Of a stretch of DNA of 55,499 nucleotides, positions 51,641 through 55,499 are shown piece by piece; the first letter of the stretch is position 1, and every line of letters begins with the position of its first letter. This stretch comes from an uncultured Oscillospiraceae bacterium (lineage in GTDB: Bacteria > Bacillota > Clostridia > Oscillospirales > Oscillospiraceae), in contig CAKTEB010000004.1 of the NCBI GenBank assembly GCA_934546685.1, positions 1 to 55,499 of the forward strand, read 5' to 3'. The position numbers and the translations under genes are program-made. Below the pieces are notes generated by a model. That model did no database searches. It saw only the letters and a program-made list of their open reading frames with translations, and had not been told where the DNA came from.

Positions 51641-53379
51641 GGGGCATGAGCTTTTTGCAGATGAGCGCGGCTGGGGCCCTGATGATCCTGGTCATTACGC
51701 TCCTTCGGGCCGCTGCCATGAACCGGGTGCCGAAAAAGACATTTCTGGCGCTGTGGGGCATTACGCTGCTGCGGCTGCTGGTGCCCTTCTCACTGCCCTC
51801 CGGGCTGAGCATCTATTCCCTTTTGAGCCGGAGCCCGGCCTCCGCTGGGGCGGCGGTGTCCGTGGCGGCACTGCCCAGGGCTGCAATGCAGCCTGTGACC
51901 CATGCTGTGCCGCGGGCTGCGGCTGCTTCCGGCGGATCCGTTTCCCTATGGGGCGTTCTATGGATGGCGGGCGTGGTGCTCTGCGCGGTGATCTTTACCG
52001 TGGCCTATGTCCGCAGCTACCAGGAGTTCCAGATGTCCCTGCCGGTGGACAATGAGCTGACCCGCCAGTGGCTCCAAGTGCATTCCCTGCGCCGGGGCAT
52101 CTCTATCCGGCAGTCAGATCGGATCGCCTCGCCGCTGACCTTCGGGGTGCGGCACCCGGTGATCTTAATGCCGAAAACCACGGACTGGGAGGATGATGCG
52201 GCCCTGCAATATGTGCTGGAGCACGAGTTTGTCCACATCCGCAGGTTGGACACCGCTGTCAAGCTCCTGCTGGCCGCGGCGGTCTGCGTGCACTGGTTCA
52301 ACCCGCTGGTATGGCTGATGTATGTTTTGGCCAACCGGGATCTGGAGCTCAGCTGTGACGAAGCCGTGATCCGCCATTTTGGCAGCGGCACCCGGGCGTC
52401 CTACGCCATGGTGCTGATCCGCATGGAGGAGACCCGCAGCGGCTTTGCGCCCCTCTGCAATCATTTCAGCAAAAACGTTATGGAAGAAAGGATCACTGCG
52501 ATCATGAAAACGAAAAAACTCACCATTGCATCTCTAGTGCTGGCCGTGGCCCTGGTGGCCGGGACCACCACCGTATTCGCCACCTCCGCCAAGGAGGGGC
52601 AGTCTGTGACCACTGCCGCGAGCCGGGGCGCCCAGGCCTCGGAGCAGACGGAGACGGCCGTCTCTGAGCAGGCCCCGCAGGCTGTGGAATCCGGCACTGT
52701 CTTAAAGCCTCAGGCAGAGTATGCCGCCGCTGGGATCACCGCCAAGAACAGCGCCTGGTACTACAAGGATCAGCTCATTGCCGGGATCTGCGATGAGGAT
52801 GGCGGCATTTACACCAACGGCGTTGTGGAAAACGGCATTTATCTCCATATGAAGCGGGACGGCAAAAACGCTATTTCCGGTGTGGACGTGATCTCTAGGG
52901 AAACGTTCCAGGAGCTGGTGGACAAGCATATGAACACCGTTCCCGCCGAGGTCATCTCGGAGTATGAGACCGTCATGTCCTATGTAAATCCCGATGACGG
53001 CAAGACTTACTATAGCTTTGACGAGGGAAAGACCTTCGAGTTCCTGACTGATGAGGAGTATGAGGCCCTCTATCCCACCTACGCGGTGGAGTGGTGGACC
53101 TATGACGGGTACAAGGCGTGGCTGGAGCAGGAAAAGGCAAATCTCCAGGATATGCTGGGGGAAAAGGGCTGGACCAGTACCGACGGCAGCTTTACCTGGA
53201 CCCAGAAGAAAATCGACGAGACCATCGCCGAGTATGAGGAGATCCTGGAAGACATCAAGAACGGCGTCCTGTACTCCAAGACCATAGACGGCGAGGAGGA
53301 CGGCGGCACAATGCTCAGCATGAATCCCGTGGATATTGCAATCAGCAGCGAAACCGCTGAGGCGGACACTATGGATTAA
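51637..53379 (+). CDS. M56-family (BlaR1/MecR1-like) membrane metalloprotease sensor with novel C-terminal domain
   Basis: 580 residues. N-terminal hydrophobic helices (ALMILVITLLRAAAMNRVPK, FLALWGITLLRLLVPFSL), then the zinc protease motif HEFVH (EHEFVHIRRLD, residue about 194-199) and HWFNPLVWLMYVLANRDLEL with the third ligand ELSCDEAVI. The fourth helix KLTIASLVLAVALVAGTTTV is near 292. The extracytoplasmic C-terminal 260 residues are not a penicillin-binding domain: no SxxK motif is seen. The region includes DLVDVISRETFQELVDKH-like helices and a Trp-rich repeat region. The start at 51637 overlaps the blaI-like stop; 51646 is the alternative. Probably cleaves the repressor when an unknown signal is sensed. 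Confidence 0.88.
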   Translation: MRGMSFLQMSAAGALMILVITLLRAAAMNRVPKKTFLALWGITLLRLLVPFSLPSGLSIYSLLSRSPASAGAAVSVAALPRAAMQPVTHAVPRAAAASGGSVSLWGVLWMAGVVLCAVIFTVAYVRSYQEFQMSLPVDNELTRQWLQVHSLRRGISIRQSDRIASPLTFGVRHPVILMPKTTDWEDDAALQYVLEHEFVHIRRLDTAVKLLLAAAVCVHWFNPLVWLMYVLANRDLELSCDEAVIRHFGSGTRASYAMVLIRMEETRSGFAPLCNHFSKNVMEERITAIMKTKKLTIASLVLAVALVAGTTTVFATSAKEGQSVTTAASRGAQASEQTETAVSEQAPQAVESGTVLKPQAEYAAAGITAKNSAWYYKDQLIAGICDEDGGIYTNGVVENGIYLHMKRDGKNAISGVDVISRETFQELVDKHMNTVPAEVISEYETVMSYVNPDDGKTYYSFDEGKTFEFLTDEEYEALYPTYAVEWWTYDGYKAWLEQEKANLQDMLGEKGWTSTDGSFTWTQKKIDETIAEYEEILEDIKNGVLYSKTIDGEEDGGTMLSMNPVDIAISSETAEADTMD

Positions 53380-53383
53380 CGAA

Positions 53384-53416
53384 AACACCGGAGGCTGGTT
53401 TTCAGTCTCCGGTGTT
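53384..53416. terminator. Terminator between the M56 sensor and the solitary NTF2-like gene
   Basis: A 14-bp stem with one mismatch (AACACCGGAGGCTG with partner CAGTCTCCGGTGTT) and a 5-base loop, between convergent genes. Confidence 0.8.
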
Positions 53417-53427
53417 GTGGTATTGAC

Positions 53428-54135
53428 CTAAGATTCTTTGGGCCCGATTTTATGGGGCATATCCGCGTAGCTGCGATAGGGGAGCGGGGGCTCCGGCTCA
53501 TTGGCGGGATAGACGGTATTCGTGTCATAGACCCAGTAGTCGGGATTCTTCTGGCCGGTCATGGGATTCATGGCTCCGGGCTTCAGGAATTCCGCTCCGG
53601 GCTCGCCCCAGGACTTGTAGAAGCTGGTCTTGAACAGGGGATAGAGGATCATGTGCCAGATCTTCCACTGGCCGCCCTGCTTGATGAACTCTACCTCGTA
53701 CTTGCCCCAGCACCAGTTGGCGTCGCCGTGGGGCTCCTCGCCCTCCTTGAGGTTCCGGGCGGGCATGGTCTCGTGGCCCGGGGAGATCCAGCAGCCCTTG
53801 GCGGTCTGTCCATCCTCGGCTACCTCCAGCACCTCGGTGTCCATCTCGTGCATCATGAGCGCACCCTTGAGGTTCTGATCCATGCCGGGGTCGTTCCGGT
53901 CGCCGTGCTCCACCAGATAGCAGTGGCGGATGGCCTCAATGCCCCGGTACTCGCCGAAGGGAAACCGGTAGTAGCAGTCCTCCCGATCTGCCCACAGCTC
54001 TACATATTCCCTGTTGCGGAAGGCTGTGTGGTAATAGGAATACTTGCCCATGAGATTGCGGCAGGCCTGGGCCGCCTCCAGCCGCTCGATGCGCTTCAGG
54101 GCCGCCTGAAGCTGCAATTCCAGTTCTGTGCTCAT
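53428..54135 (-). CDS. Solitary NTF2/SnoaL-like protein
   Basis: 235 residues from the ATG at 54135 (AAGGAGG 7 bases upstream); an open frame extending further upstream is not supported. Coiled-coil-like head LELQLQAALKRIERLEAAQA, as in many SnoaL_4 proteins, then CRNLMGKYSYYHTAFRNREY, GEYRGIEAIRHCYLVEHGD, TEVLEVAEDGQTAKGCW, YEVEFIKQGGQWKIWHMILY, and a tail PPLPYRSYADMPHKIG that resembles C2. Seventh member of the family in this window, here without A or B partners. Divergent from the LysR gene at 54296, which probably controls it. Confidence 0.78.
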   Translation of the reverse strand: MSTELELQLQAALKRIERLEAAQACRNLMGKYSYYHTAFRNREYVELWADREDCYYRFPFGEYRGIEAIRHCYLVEHGDRNDPGMDQNLKGALMMHEMDTEVLEVAEDGQTAKGCWISPGHETMPARNLKEGEEPHGDANWCWGKYEVEFIKQGGQWKIWHMILYPLFKTSFYKSWGEPGAEFLKPGAMNPMTGQKNPDYWVYDTNTVYPANEPEPPLPYRSYADMPHKIGPKES

Positions 54136-54156
54136 TACTGTTGCCTCCTTTTGCTG

Positions 54157-54201
54157 ATGATACCATGATACCATGATACCATGGCGCAGCATGCTTGTAA
54201 A
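54157..54201 (-). promoter_or_regulatory. Promoter with 8-bp tandem repeat carrying the -10
   Basis: On the minus strand TTTACA (54196-54201) -17- TATCAT (54173-54178). The -10 is part of three head-to-tail copies of the 8-mer GGTATCAT (plus strand ATGATACC, 54157-54180), so two further TATCAT hexamers follow. Slippage in the repeat could change promoter or leader. Confidence 0.55.
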
Positions 54202-54245
54202 ATCTCGTTTTTTCACAGTCCCATTCCTTTCAGGGAATGATGACC

Positions 54246-54274
54246 TTGCGAAAAATAGTTCGATATGGTATTAT
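54246..54274 (+). promoter_or_regulatory. Promoter of the third LysR gene
   Basis: TTGCGA-17-TATTAT, 21 bases before the ATG at 54296. A CATTCC-6-GGAATG dyad (54222-54239) lies just upstream and may be an operator. Confidence 0.6.
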
Positions 54275-54295
54275 ATACAAAAGGGGGTATTCGGA

Positions 54296-55297
54296 ATGGA
54301 ACTGACGCAGCTTCGATATTTTGTGGAGGTGGCCCGGTGTGAGCATATCACCCATGCGGCTCAGCGGCTCTATACCTCCCAGTCCTCCCTCAGCAAGACC
54401 ATTGCGCGGCTGGAGGAGGAGCTGGGCACGCCGCTGTTTGATCGGGTGGGGAACCGGATCAAGCTCAACGACGCGGGAAAGGCCTTCTTGCAGGGGGCCA
54501 GCATGGCCCTTCGGCAGTTGGATGAAAGCGTCCAGGCGGTAAAGGCCCCGCAGACCACCATTCGCATGGCCTCCTCACTGCCCGGCCTGCTGCCGGACCT
54601 CATGGAGCGGTATCTGGTAGAGCATCCGGACACCCAGTTCCGCCAGTGGCTGCTGCCCATAGATGAGATGCAGCAGAAGCTGGAGCAGTGCGAGATCGAC
54701 CTGGCCGTGACTCAGGAGCCCATTGTGGGAGAATACATCCAGTGGCAGGAGATCTTCCGGGATGAGATCATTGTGGCGGTGTCCAAGCAGCATCCCCTGG
54801 CGGAGAAGGACGAGGTGTCCCTGTCCCAGCTCCGGGAGGAGAAATTTGTCTGCAACAATGCGGGCTTCGGCACCCGGACCTTTATCGAAAAGCTCTGCGC
54901 CAAGGCGGGGTTTACCCCGGATATCATCCTCGAATGCCATGAGCCGGAGCTGCTCTACAAGATCGCCTCGGGCAACCAGGCCGTCTATATCGGCTCGGAG
55001 CTCAACTATCTCTGGAAGGCCCTGGCCCTGGTGCCGGATCCGCCCTTCCAGTTTATGAAGCCCCTGCGGATCACGGATCCGGATCCGGTGGTCCCCATCG
55101 GCGTGGCCACGCTTCGGGGCAGGCAGCTGTTCCCGGCAGTTCAGGGGTTCTATGACCTGATGCTGGAGACCTACCAGCACCTCCAGGCGGTGAAGGATCG
55201 GGGCGATCCCATCACCGCAAAGGATCTGATGCAGTCCTGGCAGGTGTCCCGGGGCTGGTACCCCACAGAGCTCCCCAACAGTGAGAAGATCGAATAA
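54296..55297 (+). CDS. LysR-family regulator 3
   Basis: 333 residues. N-terminal winged helix MELTQLRYFVEVARCEHITH, AAQRLYTSQSSLSKTIARLE, LGTPLFDRVGNRIKLNDAGK. The effector domain is of the common LysR type 2 PBP fold (EIDLAVTQEPIVGEYIQW, DEIIVAVSKQHPLAEKDEV, NNAGFGTRTFIEKLCAKAG). It is not a close paralogue of the two LysR proteins at 23902 and 24894: the INAGVHAV and INRC motifs are missing. Divergent from the solitary NTF2-like gene. The start was chosen at the MELTQL methionine, 9 bases after AAAAGGGGG; the upstream open part has no site. Confidence 0.92.
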   Translation: MELTQLRYFVEVARCEHITHAAQRLYTSQSSLSKTIARLEEELGTPLFDRVGNRIKLNDAGKAFLQGASMALRQLDESVQAVKAPQTTIRMASSLPGLLPDLMERYLVEHPDTQFRQWLLPIDEMQQKLEQCEIDLAVTQEPIVGEYIQWQEIFRDEIIVAVSKQHPLAEKDEVSLSQLREEKFVCNNAGFGTRTFIEKLCAKAGFTPDIILECHEPELLYKIASGNQAVYIGSELNYLWKALALVPDPPFQFMKPLRITDPDPVVPIGVATLRGRQLFPAVQGFYDLMLETYQHLQAVKDRGDPITAKDLMQSWQVSRGWYPTELPNSEKIE

Positions 55298-55302
55298 AAA
55301 TC

Positions 55303-55334
55303 AGGCGAGCTGCAACGGAAATTGCAGCTCGCCT
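55303..55334. terminator. Bidirectional terminator
   Basis: Perfect 13-bp stem AGGCGAGCTGCAA with a 6-base loop, AAAAA before and AATTTTT after it, between convergent genes. Confidence 0.9.
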
Positions 55335-55341
55335 AGAATTT

Positions 55342-55499
55342 TTAGCTGTTCAGATAATCGTCATAGGCCATCTGCTTGGCCTCGATGGCGGCATCCACGC
55401 CCATGCTGTGGATGGTCTCGATGAAGCTGTCCCACTCGCTCATATCCTGCTGGCCGTAGATGAACTGCAGGACATGCTCAGAGATGTAGGTGCAGATGT
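55342..55499 (-). CDS. Extracellular solute-binding protein, C-terminal fragment
   Basis: The last 52 codons of a gene that continues beyond the window, reading ICTYISEHVLQFIYGQQDMS, then EWDSFIETIHSMGVDAAIEA and ending AYDDYLNS. The pattern (F-I-x-G then a helical S-M-x-x-D ... AYDRY end) matches the C-termini of the other family-1 SBPs in the window and indicates a fifth orphan-type SBP next to a LysR/NTF2 pair. Confidence 0.7.
   Translation of the reverse strand, partial: ICTYISEHVLQFIYGQQDMSEWDSFIETIHSMGVDAAIEAKQMAYDDYLNS

Noticed and set aside
1..55499. tRNA, rRNA, riboswitch or CRISPR loci
   Set aside because: I read the intergenic gaps on both strands and saw no cloverleaf, conserved leader or spaced direct repeats; a covariance-model scan would be decisive but cannot be run here.

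Overview
The window looks like a chromosome segment of a GC-rich, low-redundancy gut Clostridia lineage (Bacillota, most likely Oscillospirales/Oscillospiraceae-like; species not determined). Support: strong AAGGAGG ribosome binding sites, some TTG starts, lipoboxes of Gram-positive lipoproteins, a secretin-free type IV pilus operon, a phosphoketolase, BlaI/M56 regulation and many orphan lipoprotein solute-binding proteins (SBPs). No rRNA, tRNA or CRISPR array was seen.

Layout. 1-2041: cell-envelope lipid and polyphosphate genes, visibly damaged (frameshifted DUF368 gene, PAP2 phosphatase fused by deletion to the tail of ppk1). 2115-12916: a mirror-image locus. Two operons each encode the same ordered triad of NTF2/SnoaL-like proteins (A-B-C) followed by a lipoprotein SBP. 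They run outward from two convergent regulators (tandem HxlR-like and AraC-like); the right arm has one extra unknown protein at its head and the left-arm SBP is a deletion pseudogene. 13141-20170: phosphoketolase, small regulators, a UvrD-type helicase, GNAT, MazG-like and NUDIX proteins. 20181-29560: a second mirror-image locus, SBP-flavoreductase-LysR facing LysR-flavoreductase(ferredoxin)-SBP. Three of its promoters share a LysR-type box and the same TTGGTC-N18-(TAAGAT/TATAAT) core. 29624-34175: a TPR regulator, a lipoprotein, and a collapsed sensor-kinase/GGDEF gene pair. 34180-50944: a 17-kb type IV pilus operon on the minus strand (pilB-T-C-A-D-M-N-O, a 2518-residue prepilin-like adhesin, three pseudopilins). 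51193-53379: BlaI-like repressor plus M56 sensor with its operator. 53428-55499: a seventh NTF2-like gene divergent from a third LysR gene, and the end of another SBP.

How the parts may work together. The recurring unit is regulator / cytoplasmic protein set / orphan lipoprotein SBP, with no ABC permease anywhere in the window. The flavoproteins belong to the fumarate/urocanate-reductase-like family; NTF2/SnoaL folds commonly serve as dehydratases, isomerases or cyclases. My inference is that these are inducible small-molecule modules (capture or sensing by an SBP, chemistry by NTF2-like proteins or flavoreductases), one regulator per module. Substrates cannot be read from the sequence. A second theme is damage: at least five genes carry internal deletions or frameshifts near 830, 1718, 2690, 13245, 33200 and 33660, which could be real decay or assembly error.
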